Source of the DNA: Desulfosarcina alkanivorans
Lineage (GTDB): Bacteria; Desulfobacterota; Desulfobacteria; Desulfobacterales; Desulfosarcinaceae
Assembly: GCF_009688945.1 (NCBI RefSeq)
Contig: NZ_AP021874.1
Span: forward strand, 5,580,001-5,644,000
Direction of reading: 5' to 3'
Length of the DNA stretch: 64,000 bases
Positions 52,197 through 60,609 of this stretch are shown piece by piece. A program made the position numbers and the translations under genes. The notes below the pieces were generated by a model. The model was not told the DNA's origin, made no database searches, and worked only from the letters and a program-made list of their open reading frames with translations. Every line of letters starts with the position of its first letter. Position 1 is the stretch's first letter.

Positions 52197-53642
52197 ATGT
52201 CGTCGACACCCATACTTGAAGCCCGTCAGTCACAGATCCATCACAAGGGCAGGGATCCTTTCGAGATGACCTGCGATAAGCACAGCCTGGCCGGATCGGT
52301 CAGCCAGCGGGCCTGCGTGTTCTGCGGGTCCCGGGTGGTGCTTTACCCCATCGCCGATGCTCTGCACCTGATCCATGGGCCCATCGGCTGCGCGGCATAC
52401 ACCTGGGATATTCGCGGGGCGCTTTCTTCGGGGCCGGAACTGCACCGCATGAGTTTTTCCACCGACCTTCGTGAAACGGATGTTATTTTCGGCGGAGAGA
52501 AGAAGCTGGCGGCCGCGCTGGGTGAGCTGATCGACGTCTACCAGCCCAGGGCCGCTTTTGTATACTCCACATGCATCGTCGGCATCATCGGCGACGATGT
52601 GGCCGCCGTTTGCCGGAAGGTGGGCGAGGCGAAAGGAATTCCGGTGCTGCCGGTCCATTCCGAAGGTTTTAAAGGCACCAAGAAGGACGGATACAAAGCC
52701 GCCTGCGACGCCCTTTTTAAACTGGTCGGCACCGGCGCTACCGAAGATATCGGCCCGGTGAGCATAAACATCCTGGGGGAGTTTAACATCGCCGGGGAAG
52801 CCTGGCTGATTAAAAAGTATTACGAACGGATGGGCGTCCAGGTGGTCTCAATCATGACCGGAGACGGCCGTGTGGACCAATTGGCCCGAAGCCACGGGGC
52901 GACACTCAACGTTGTGCAGTGCTCCGGTGCGTTGACCTTTTTGGCCGAGATGATGAAGGAAACATACGGCATTCCCTATATCCGGGCTTCCTATTTCGGC
53001 ATCGACGACATGGCCAAGGCCTTGTACGACGTGGCCGAGCAGTTTGGCGATCACCCCGACGTCATGGTCCGCAGCCGTGAGATCGTGCGCAGTGAAGTGG
53101 ACGCCATCATGCCCGAAATCAATCGCCTCAAAGCCGATCTTTCCGGCAAGCGGGCGGCCATTTATGTGGGCGGGGCCTTCAAGGCCTTTTCCCTGATCAA
53201 GGCGTTGCGCTACCTTGGGATGAACGTGGTGCTGGTGGGATCCCAGACCGGCAACCAGAGCGATTACGCCACACTGCGGGATATGTGCGAGGACGGCACC
53301 ATCATTCTCGACGATGCCAACCCCCTGGAACTGTCCAGGTACATCATCGAGAAAAAGGTCGATCTGTTTATCGGCGGCGTCAAGGAACGTCCCATCGCCT
53401 ACAAGATGGGTATCGGGTTTTGTGACCACAACCACGAACGCAAGATCCCCCTGGCCGGTTTCGCCGGCATGCTGGCGTTCGCCCGGGAGGTGCACACGTC
53501 GGCAACCAGTCCGGTCTGGCAGTTTGCTCCGGCACGACGCTTTCAAGGGCCGGAGCACTGCAGATCCGGCGTTGCCGGGGGATTGCTGTGCTGTAGTCCC
53601 TGCGACGGCGTCATCCCCGGCGCCCTGGCTCTCGAATTGTAG
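52197..53642 (+). CDS. nifE: Nitrogenase cofactor scaffold protein NifE
   Basis: A 481-aa NifD paralogue that forms the NifEN scaffold on which the NifB cofactor is converted to FeMo-co. Cluster cysteines are in SQRACVFCGSR, HGPIGCAAYTWD and VYSTCIVGIIGDD. GGDGRVDQLARSHGAT-like and LNVVQCSGALTFLAEMM regions follow the NifE pattern, and the NifD cofactor His is replaced by the NifE-type ending FCDHNHERKIPLAGFAGM. AGGAGAAGAATC precedes the ATG. The C-terminal tail has three extra Cys (EHCRSGVAGGLLCCSPC). Confidence 0.95.
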   Translation: MSSTPILEARQSQIHHKGRDPFEMTCDKHSLAGSVSQRACVFCGSRVVLYPIADALHLIHGPIGCAAYTWDIRGALSSGPELHRMSFSTDLRETDVIFGGEKKLAAALGELIDVYQPRAAFVYSTCIVGIIGDDVAAVCRKVGEAKGIPVLPVHSEGFKGTKKDGYKAACDALFKLVGTGATEDIGPVSINILGEFNIAGEAWLIKKYYERMGVQVVSIMTGDGRVDQLARSHGATLNVVQCSGALTFLAEMMKETYGIPYIRASYFGIDDMAKALYDVAEQFGDHPDVMVRSREIVRSEVDAIMPEINRLKADLSGKRAAIYVGGAFKAFSLIKALRYLGMNVVLVGSQTGNQSDYATLRDMCEDGTIILDDANPLELSRYIIEKKVDLFIGGVKERPIAYKMGIGFCDHNHERKIPLAGFAGMLAFAREVHTSATSPVWQFAPARRFQGPEHCRSGVAGGLLCCSPCDGVIPGALALEL

Positions 53643-53680
53643 AAGCAGATTGCCATCGAAGGTCCACAAGGAGGTATCCC

Positions 53681-55054
53681 ATGAAGTCCGTTCATCAAAA
53701 AGAGAATTTCACCGCTACTCAGAATGCCTGCAACCTGTGTGCGCCCCTGGGGGCGGCCTTCGCGTTCAAAGGCATCGCCAATGCCATGCCCCTGCTGCAT
53801 GGATCGCAGGGGTGCTCCACGTATATCCGACGATACATGATCAGCCACTTCAAAGAGCCGCTGGATATCGCCTGCTCCAATTTTGGCGAGGAAACGGCCA
53901 TCTTCGGCGGCGGTGCGAACCTGAAGCTGGCTATCGACAATATCCGTAAACAATACCATCCGGAATTGATCGGGGTGGCGACCACCTGCCTGTCGGAGAC
54001 CATCGGTGACGATGTCCCCATGTTTATCAAGGCCTACCGGGACGCATGCCGGGATGACGCGCTGCCGGCACTGGTGCATGTCTCCACGCCCAGTTACCAG
54101 GGAACCCACATGCAGGGCTTTCACGGGGCCGTGCGTGCGTTGATCTCCACCCTGGCCGAATCCACCGGCGCATGCGGGAGCCCGTCGATCAACCTGTTCC
54201 CCGGCATGATGTCGCCTGCGGATCTGCGCTGTTTGAAAACGATCATGACCGATTTCGATCTGGACTGCACCCTGGTGCCGGACTACAGCGATACCCTCAA
54301 CGGTCCCTTATGGACCGAATACCAGCAGATTCCCGAGGGCGGCACCCCTGTCAGTGCGCTCCGCCGTATGGGCGATGCCACGATCAGCATCGAGTGCGGT
54401 CTGGTCCTGGCAGGAGAAAAAGAGACCGCCGGTACCTGGCTGAAGGAGCATTTCGACGTACCGCTTCATCGAATCGGGCTTCCCATCGGCATCCGCCAGA
54501 GCGATCGATTTTTCGAATTGCTTTCCACGATCAGCGGCCGGCCGGTGCCCAAAATTTATACCGGCCAGCGCGGCCGGCTGCTGGATGCCATGGTCGACGG
54601 TCATAAACACCTCAACGGTGTCCGCGCCGCCCTGTTCGGCGAAGAAGATCTGGTGGCCGGACTGGCTGCTTTCTGCGCGGAGGTGGGCATTATCCCGGTG
54701 CTGTGCGCCACCGGCGGCGGCAACGGGCGTTTTGCCCAGGCCGTGCGATGCGTGGTGCCGGAAGCCTGTCACGACCGGATGCAGATCATGGAGGATGTTG
54801 ATTTCGTGACCATTGAGAAAACGCTGGAGAAGATCGGCGTGGACCTGCTCATTGGGCACAGCAAGGGGTACACCATGTCCCGCCGGCTGAAACGGCCCCT
54901 GATCCGGGTGGGATTTCCCGTGCACGACCGCGTGGACGGCAGCCGCCTGCTGCACCTGGGCTACCGGGGCGCCCAGCAGCTGTTCGACCGGATTGCCAAC
55001 ACGGTGATTGAGAAGAAACAGGAGAAGAGTACTGTGGGTTACACGTATATGTGA
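53681..55054 (+). CDS. nifN: Nitrogenase cofactor scaffold protein NifN
   Basis: A 457-aa NifK paralogue, partner of NifE. Family motifs are NACNLCAPLGAAFAFKGI, LLHGSQGCSTYIRRYMISHF, NFGEETAIFGGGANL and VATTCLSETIGDD. AAGGAGGTATCCC precedes the ATG, 38 nt after nifE. The C-terminus keeps FPVHDRVDGSRLLHLGYRGA as in NifN/NifK. Confidence 0.95.
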   Translation: MKSVHQKENFTATQNACNLCAPLGAAFAFKGIANAMPLLHGSQGCSTYIRRYMISHFKEPLDIACSNFGEETAIFGGGANLKLAIDNIRKQYHPELIGVATTCLSETIGDDVPMFIKAYRDACRDDALPALVHVSTPSYQGTHMQGFHGAVRALISTLAESTGACGSPSINLFPGMMSPADLRCLKTIMTDFDLDCTLVPDYSDTLNGPLWTEYQQIPEGGTPVSALRRMGDATISIECGLVLAGEKETAGTWLKEHFDVPLHRIGLPIGIRQSDRFFELLSTISGRPVPKIYTGQRGRLLDAMVDGHKHLNGVRAALFGEEDLVAGLAAFCAEVGIIPVLCATGGGNGRFAQAVRCVVPEACHDRMQIMEDVDFVTIEKTLEKIGVDLLIGHSKGYTMSRRLKRPLIRVGFPVHDRVDGSRLLHLGYRGAQQLFDRIANTVIEKKQEKSTVGYTYM

Positions 55055-55217
55055 GATCCGAAGTCCGAAGTCGGAGGTCGGAATTTCGGATTGGGGGATT
55101 GAGGAATTCAGGAATTGGTGAAGCGGCTTTCAGCCGCGATCGGTTTCAGCCCCCCATAACTCGGAACAGAAACCCCAGATCAGAGACCCGAGACCAAAAA
55201 TACAGGAACCAGGAACC
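55055..55217. repeat. Simple-repeat mosaic spacer between nifN and nifB
   Basis: Degenerate 7-mers (GATCCGAA, GTCCGAA, GTCGGAG) at 55055-55080 are followed by GGATTGGGGGATTGAGGAAT and GGCTTTCAGCCGCGATCGGT, the same order of modules as in the nifK-nifE spacer. No coding capacity. Confidence 0.75.
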
Positions 55218-56492
55218 ATGAATTTAGACAACCATCCCTGCTTCAACCCCGGCGCCTGCAAATCATTCGGACGGGTTCACCTGCCGGTGGCCCCCCGATG
55301 CAATATCCAGTGCAAATTCTGCAACCGCAGGTTCGACTGCGTCAACGAAACCCGCCCCGGCGTCACCAGTGCCGTGCTCTCGCCGGGCCAGGCCATGGTC
55401 TACCTGGAGGAGGTGTTTGCCCTGAAGGGCAATATCGCTGTGGTGGGCATCGCCGGGCCGGGTGATCCGTTCGCCAACCCCGAGGAGACCCTGGAGACCC
55501 TGTCCCGCGTGCGATCCCGTTATCCGGAGGTCATGCTGTGCGTGGCTACCAACGGCCTCAATCTGGAACCCTATCTTGATGAAATCAAACGGCTCGACGT
55601 CAGCCACGTCACCGTGACGGTCAATGCCGTGGATCCGGCCATCGGCGAGCAGATTTATTCCTGGATGCGGGTGGGCAAACGGGTGCTGCGCGCCCGGGAA
55701 GGGGCCGCCGTTCTCCTGGAGCGGCAGCTTGCGGCCATCAAGGGCCTCAAGGACCGGGGCATCATGGTCAAGGCCAACAGCATCATCCTGCCCGGCATCA
55801 ACGAGGGCCACATTGAGGCCGTGGCGCGCCGCATGGCCGACCTTGAGGTGGACCTGTTCAACGCCATGCCCTACTACCCCAATGCCGGATCCGAATTCGA
55901 GCATCTGGCCGAACCGGAAACGGCCACAGTTGAGAACATCCGGGCTGCAGCCGCGGTGCATGTCAAGCAGATGCGTCACTGCACCCGCTGCCGGGCCGAC
56001 GCTGTCGGCCTGCTGGGCGAACCCACCGATGACGGGTTGATGAACACGCTTTCCGCCTGCCGGCGGCTGGATGTGAAAACGCCCAGGGTCGGCCGGGTGT
56101 CGCCGCGCCCCTGCGTGGCGGTGGCCAGCATGGAGGGGGTGCTGGTCAACCAGCATCTGGGCGAGGCGGACAAGCTGCTGGTTTACGGGGAGAAAGAAGG
56201 CCGGATCCAACTGCTGGAAGCCCGCGCCACACCGGCCAGAGGGGGCTATATGAAACGCTGGCAGGAAATGGCCGACACGTTCTCGGACTGCAGCACGCTG
56301 CTGGTCAGCGGGGTGGGGGCCAACCCCCTGAAGGTGCTTTCCGCCGCCGGCATCGAGGTGCTGGAGATCGAAGGGCTCATCGATGAGGCCGTGCGGGCGG
56401 TATTTGCCGGCGAGCGTCTGAACCACATGGTTAAACGGTCGCTGAGTGCGTGTGGGGAGGCTTGCCATGGCAACGGCATGGGCTGCGGCTGA
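55218..56492 (+). CDS. nifB: Nitrogenase cofactor biosynthesis radical SAM protein NifB
   Basis: A 424-aa NifB that builds the 8Fe core of FeMo-co. The N-terminal radical SAM domain has Cys28-X3-Cys32-X2-Cys35 (RCNIQCKFCNRRFDC), GIAGPGDPFANPEETL and CTRCRADAVGLLG. From about residue 295 a NifX-like domain follows (VAVASMEGVLVNQHLGEADKL, GVGANPLKVLSAAGIEV). The protein ends in a His/Cys-rich tail ACGEACHGNGMGCG. This two-domain form is the standard bacterial NifB. Confidence 0.97.
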   Translation: MNLDNHPCFNPGACKSFGRVHLPVAPRCNIQCKFCNRRFDCVNETRPGVTSAVLSPGQAMVYLEEVFALKGNIAVVGIAGPGDPFANPEETLETLSRVRSRYPEVMLCVATNGLNLEPYLDEIKRLDVSHVTVTVNAVDPAIGEQIYSWMRVGKRVLRAREGAAVLLERQLAAIKGLKDRGIMVKANSIILPGINEGHIEAVARRMADLEVDLFNAMPYYPNAGSEFEHLAEPETATVENIRAAAAVHVKQMRHCTRCRADAVGLLGEPTDDGLMNTLSACRRLDVKTPRVGRVSPRPCVAVASMEGVLVNQHLGEADKLLVYGEKEGRIQLLEARATPARGGYMKRWQEMADTFSDCSTLLVSGVGANPLKVLSAAGIEVLEIEGLIDEAVRAVFAGERLNHMVKRSLSACGEACHGNGMGCG

Positions 56493-56642
56493 TTTTGATG
56501 CGCCAGGGCAGGCATCTTTTGATCCCACGCGGCGTTCTCGTCCTTTTGCGATCCTCGACGTAGCGCTGCTACGCCTGCGGTTCCAAAAGGCCTGTGGCCT
56601 TGCCTGGAACCAAAACCTACCTGCCCTGACGCACCAAACGGA
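56493..56642. repeat. Intergenic palindromic element, copy 5 (nifB-ferredoxin)
   Basis: It begins right after the nifB stop. Outer arms are TGCGCCAGGGCAGGCATC (from about 56501) and the matching ACCTACCTGCCCTGACGCA. The apical hairpin CGTAGC-GCT-GCTACG (56559-56573) is identical to copy 2, while the outer arms differ from it yet still pair. Confidence 0.88.
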
Positions 56643-56746
56643 TGCCGTGAATGCCGTATGTTCACCTGCAACCTGATTATACCTGAGAAAAACATTAACG
56701 TTGTATTTCCCACTTAACTCGCAAGAAGACCTGAACGGAGGAGCAA

Positions 56747-57052
56747 ATGGAAAAACCGGAACATCACATTTTTGTCTGTGCCAGCTTTCGTGCCGATGGC
56801 GATCCAAAGGGGGTCTGCCATAAGAAAGGGTCAACGGCCCTGCTGCCGTACATCGAAAACGAAATTCTCGATCGGGGGCTGGACGCCCAGATTACCAGTA
56901 CCGGCTGCATGAAGGCCTGCGATCACGGCCCGGTGATGGTGATTCAACCGCAGGGCATCTGGTACGGTGGTGTGGACTGCGAAGATGTGGTCGATGAAAT
57001 TCTGGATGCGCTGGAAGATGGGGATGTCGTCGAAAACCAGCTGATCCCCTAA
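56747..57052 (+). CDS. Thioredoxin-like [2Fe-2S] ferredoxin
   Basis: A 101-aa [2Fe-2S] protein with Cys11, Cys24, Cys54 and Cys58 (FVCASFR, GVCHKKG, STGCMKACDHGPVMV), the layout of the Clostridium pasteurianum 2Fe ferredoxin, which is known to bind the MoFe protein. CGGAGGAG precedes the ATG. Its place between nifB and nifV suggests a role as electron donor or cluster helper in nitrogen fixation. Confidence 0.92.
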   Translation: MEKPEHHIFVCASFRADGDPKGVCHKKGSTALLPYIENEILDRGLDAQITSTGCMKACDHGPVMVIQPQGIWYGGVDCEDVVDEILDALEDGDVVENQLIP

Positions 57053-57104
57053 TGCATGCCGGTTGCCACGAACAGCGGCAATCGGCCAGGAAAGGAGAAT
57101 GTGC

Positions 57105-57527
57105 ATGCAGATTCAACCCATTCCCGGCTGGCGGGTCCACATCATGGACGGGCGCAAATACCTGAAGACGGCCACCAGGGGGCAATCCCGTCCCGCTGTG
57201 TTCAACAACGAGCTGATCTTCCAGCTGGCCGCCATGGCCATCGAAAAAATGATGGTCGGCGTATCGCAATATCATCATCAGATGCCTTTCGACCACACCC
57301 TGTCCGGTTTGACAAAGGCCTTGTCGCCGGTTTGCCCCATGGATCCCGAACTGGCCGACAGGATCAGGGCGATCGAACGGATGGATGACATGTGTTCCCT
57401 GACACCCGTTCAGCGAAGCGGCCCCAGCGACACGGCCATCCGGAGCATTCTTGATATCGGCCGGCAGGTGGCCGGCTTTGCCGAGCGGCACCTTCCCCTT
57501 GACGACCTGGAAACGCTGCCGTCATGA
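57105..57527 (+). CDS. Unknown nif-operon protein, 140 aa
   Basis: I do not recognise this protein. The ATG at 57105 has AAAGGAG 7 nt upstream; the ATG at 57099 is too close. It is a soluble, mainly helical protein with GWRVHIMDGRKYLKTATRG at the N-terminus, then an Ala/Met-rich helix (NELIFQLAAMAIEKMMVGV), HHQMPFDHTLSGL and the motif CPMDPELADRIRAIERMDDMC. Helix-rich small size and the conserved helices recall HEPN-like folds, but this is only an impression. Its stop overlaps the GNAT start (ATGA), and nifV follows, so it belongs to the nif operon. Confidence 0.8.
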   Translation: MQIQPIPGWRVHIMDGRKYLKTATRGQSRPAVFNNELIFQLAAMAIEKMMVGVSQYHHQMPFDHTLSGLTKALSPVCPMDPELADRIRAIERMDDMCSLTPVQRSGPSDTAIRSILDIGRQVAGFAERHLPLDDLETLPS

Positions 57528-58027
57528 CTGCACGGGAGCCCGCGGGAGGGACATCGATACCCAGGGATGTGACGATCCGCAATGCCCGGCACGCGGACCT
57601 GGAAACGCTGGTGGCGCTGCTCGACGAACTGTTTTCCATCGAAGCTGATTTTGCCGTCGACGGGCATCGCCAGCACCGGGGGCTTTCCCTGATGCTGGAC
57701 GGCTGCGGCAAGCACCGTTGCGTCAAAGTTGCCGAAGCGCAAGGCCGGGTCGTGGCCATGGGCACGGCCCAGCTGGTGGTGTCCACCGCCGAAGGGGCCT
57801 TTTCCGCCCTGGTCGAAGATCTGGTGGTCACCGAACGCCTGCGGGGACAGGGCATCGGTGCGGCGCTGCTGGCGACCCTGGCGGCCTGGGCGGTGCAGCA
57901 CGGCGCCACCCGGCTGCAGTTGCTGGCGGACGGGCAAAACCGCCCGGCACTGGATTTTTACCGCAAGAATGGCTGGCTGCCTACGCAACTGATCTGCCTG
58001 CGGAAATCAGACCTTCCGGAGGGGTAG
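57524..58027 (+). CDS. GNAT family N-acetyltransferase in the nif operon
   Basis: A 167-aa acetyltransferase. The acetyl-CoA loop is VTERLRGQGIGAALLATLAA (motif A, Q/RxxGxG/A), followed by GATRLQLLADGQNRPALDFYRKNGW, a typical GNAT ending. Its ATG overlaps the preceding stop and nifV starts 5 nt after its stop, so translation is coupled on both sides. The substrate is unknown; homocitrate, a nitrogenase protein, or the 140-aa neighbour are guesses. Confidence 0.9.
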   Translation: MTAREPAGGTSIPRDVTIRNARHADLETLVALLDELFSIEADFAVDGHRQHRGLSLMLDGCGKHRCVKVAEAQGRVVAMGTAQLVVSTAEGAFSALVEDLVVTERLRGQGIGAALLATLAAWAVQHGATRLQLLADGQNRPALDFYRKNGWLPTQLICLRKSDLPEG

Positions 58028-58032
58028 GCGCA

Positions 58033-59172
58033 ATGGCACCCTTCACCGCAAAAATGCCCGTGCATATCATCGATACGACCCTGCGTGATGGCGAACAGGC
58101 ACCCGGCGTGGCTTTCTCCACCGGCGAGAAAATGTCCATCCTGCGCCTGCTGACCGATGCCGGCGTGAATGAACTGGAGGTGGGCATTCCGGCCATGGGT
58201 CCGTGGGCCTGCAGGGAGATCCGCCGGCTGGCGGCTCTCGAAGCCGACTGCCAGCTCACCTGCTGGTGCCGGGCCGTCGAAGCGGACATCGAACTGGCCG
58301 CCGGATGCGGGACCGGCGGCGTGCACATCAGTTTTCCGGTTTCTTCGATTCTCCTGCGAGCCATGGGCAAGACCGCGGACTGGGTGCTGGCGCAGCTCGA
58401 TGCACTCGTCTCCCTGGCGGCAGAACGGTTCGGGCTGGTGTCTGTGGGGGCCCAGGACGCCTTCCGGGCCAGTCCGGCTTTTCTCGACACCTTTGTCCGG
58501 TCGGCAGCCGGCTCTGGCGCCCACCGGGTGCGTATTGCCGACACCGTCGGGCTGGCCAGGCCCTCACAGGTGGCCGAGGTGGTCCGGCGATTGACCCGGT
58601 CGGCCGGCTCCATGCCGCTCGAGTTTCACGGGCACAACGATCTGGGCATGGCCACGGCCAATACGATCGCTGCCATCGAGGCGGGGATCGGGGCTGTCAG
58701 CGTCACCGTAAACGGGATCGGTGAACGGGCCGGCAATGCCCCGCTGGAGCAGGTGGCCGTGGCGACGGATATCCTCGACGGCCGGACCAGCCCGATCGAT
58801 CCGCGGAAGCTGGTCAGGATCTGCCGGTACGTCGCACGGATTACCAAACGGCCCATCCCGGTGGACCGTCCCATTTCCGGAGAAGGGGTGTTCAGCCACG
58901 AGTCAGGCATTCATTGTGCGGCCCTGTTGAAGGACCCTGATACGTATCAGCCGTTTTCTCCCGAGACCCTGGGAAGACGGCATGCACGGCTGGTGGTGGG
59001 GCGCCACAGTGGTTCGGCCGTGATCCGGCACATCATGGAAGAGGCCGGTCTGATCCTGAACGATGAAAAAACAGAGCAGTTGCTGACCTTTGTCCGGGCC
59101 GAAGCCACGCGGAAAAGGGCCTTTCTGTCTCCCGGTGAACTCGTCCAGCTCTACCATCAAACCTTTTCCTGA
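58033..59172 (+). CDS. nifV: Homocitrate synthase NifV
   Basis: A 379-aa DRE-TIM enzyme that condenses acetyl-CoA and 2-oxoglutarate to homocitrate, the organic ligand of FeMo-co. It opens KMPVHIIDTTLRDGEQAPG, with Arg18, Asp19 and Glu21, and has the metal motif EFHGHNDLGMATAN and GIGERAGNAPLEQV. The ATG at 58033 has GGAGG about 10 nt upstream; longer frames from 57718 run through the GNAT gene. It lacks the C-terminal allosteric domain, as expected for NifV and unlike LeuA. Confidence 0.95.
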   Translation: MAPFTAKMPVHIIDTTLRDGEQAPGVAFSTGEKMSILRLLTDAGVNELEVGIPAMGPWACREIRRLAALEADCQLTCWCRAVEADIELAAGCGTGGVHISFPVSSILLRAMGKTADWVLAQLDALVSLAAERFGLVSVGAQDAFRASPAFLDTFVRSAAGSGAHRVRIADTVGLARPSQVAEVVRRLTRSAGSMPLEFHGHNDLGMATANTIAAIEAGIGAVSVTVNGIGERAGNAPLEQVAVATDILDGRTSPIDPRKLVRICRYVARITKRPIPVDRPISGEGVFSHESGIHCAALLKDPDTYQPFSPETLGRRHARLVVGRHSGSAVIRHIMEEAGLILNDEKTEQLLTFVRAEATRKRAFLSPGELVQLYHQTFS

Positions 59173-59340
59173 TCGTCGACCATCGGGCAGCCATTCACCA
59201 CTCCTCCCCCTGAAAAAAGACGTTGAAAACCCGCTGTCGATTCGATAGATTGGCCCTCCGGGCAACGCCCGGTGCCGATCCTCTCCGATCCGTTTCCAAG
59301 TCGTTTTTTGAACGCATGCTGGCAGTCGAGGTTCAACCCG

Positions 59341-60609
59341 ATGAAAAAAGGAGCGCTGTTTAAAACCGTTCGTGTGGTCGTGGTGCTGCTGGTTTCGGTG
59401 GCCATCGCCGTCGTTCTGGTGCAGTTGCGTCCCCGTGCCGAAAAGCAGGCGCGCACGTCAAACGGACGGCTGGTGGAGGTCCTTCGCACCCGTCCACAGT
59501 CGCTTCCCATGATCGTCGACGCATATGGGACGGTTGCTCCCCGGGAGGCCTTAAAGCTGGTGGCGGAGGTGCGCGGGCAGGTGGTGGCCATGCATCCGGC
59601 ATTCATCGAAGGCGGGTTCGTCAGATCCGGCGAGGTGTTGTTGACCATCGATCCAAGGGATTATGAACTGGCCGTCCGCCGGGCGAAAGTCGGCGTCCGC
59701 CAGGCCCGGGCCGAACTGGACCGTCTGGCGCAGGACATCCTCAATATCAAGGCCAGCCTCGCGCTGGCCGCATCGGATGTGGATCTGGCCCTGGCGGAAG
59801 TCAAGCGATTGAAAAAACTGGCCGGTAGGGACATGACCTCCCAGAGCGTTCTGGACAAGGCGGATCGCCAATACCTTACCAGCCGGGAGCGGCTCCAGGC
59901 CCTGGAGAACCAGATGGCCCTCACCGCGACCAGCCGGATTCGGCTGGAAAGCCAGCTGGACATGGCTGAAGTGGCCGTGGAACAGGCCATGCTCAATCTC
60001 GAGCGCTGCCGGATCGAGGCGCCCTTCGATGCCTGGGTGACCGAAAAAGCCGTCGAGACCGGTCAGCATCTGACGGTGGGTCAGGCGGTGGGCGGCGTAT
60101 ACCGGGCCGGCGCTTTTGACATCGACGTGAAAATCCCGGTGGGGGACCTGGCATGGTTCCCCGATACCGGCAGGGCCGGTGAAGGGCCGCCGGCCAGGGT
60201 GCAGTATACGGGGACAACCCCGCCCCGCTTGTGGAATGGCCGCGTGGCAAGGGTCAAGGCGGCCCTGGACCCGACCACCCGCACCCTGCCCGTGGTGGTT
60301 GAAGTGGACGAACCGGCCACATCCGATTCCCTCGTTCATGCCGCCGACCGCATGAAGCCGGGCATGTTCGTCACCGTGAGCATCCAGGGCCGGCAGGTGG
60401 AGAACGTTCACCGGCTGCCCCGCCACCTGGTCCATGACGGCGACACGATCTATCTGGCGGACGACCTCCAACTGCGCGTCCAACCGGTGACCATCCTGCG
60501 CCGCTTTAAAGAGACCGTACTGGTCAGCGACGGCCTGTCCGACGGGGATCTGGTGATCACCACCCCGCTTTCCGGCGCGGTGCCGGGGATGAGGGTGAGG
60601 ATTGAATGA
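59341..60609 (+). CDS. RND efflux periplasmic adaptor (HlyD/MFP family)
   Basis: A 422-aa membrane-fusion protein. The N-terminal helix VRVVVVLLVSVAIAVVLVQL anchors it; then come the first barrel half (VDAYGTVAPREALKLVAEVRG), a long coiled-coil hairpin (residues about 105-200), a second lipoyl half (RIEAPFDAWVTEKAVETGQ) and the beta-barrel domain. The ATG at 59341 is chosen as start of the signal-anchor (MKKGALFK). Its stop overlaps the start of the pump gene (ATGA). The substrate is unknown. Confidence 0.92.
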   Translation: MKKGALFKTVRVVVVLLVSVAIAVVLVQLRPRAEKQARTSNGRLVEVLRTRPQSLPMIVDAYGTVAPREALKLVAEVRGQVVAMHPAFIEGGFVRSGEVLLTIDPRDYELAVRRAKVGVRQARAELDRLAQDILNIKASLALAASDVDLALAEVKRLKKLAGRDMTSQSVLDKADRQYLTSRERLQALENQMALTATSRIRLESQLDMAEVAVEQAMLNLERCRIEAPFDAWVTEKAVETGQHLTVGQAVGGVYRAGAFDIDVKIPVGDLAWFPDTGRAGEGPPARVQYTGTTPPRLWNGRVARVKAALDPTTRTLPVVVEVDEPATSDSLVHAADRMKPGMFVTVSIQGRQVENVHRLPRHLVHDGDTIYLADDLQLRVQPVTILRRFKETVLVSDGLSDGDLVITTPLSGAVPGMRVRIE

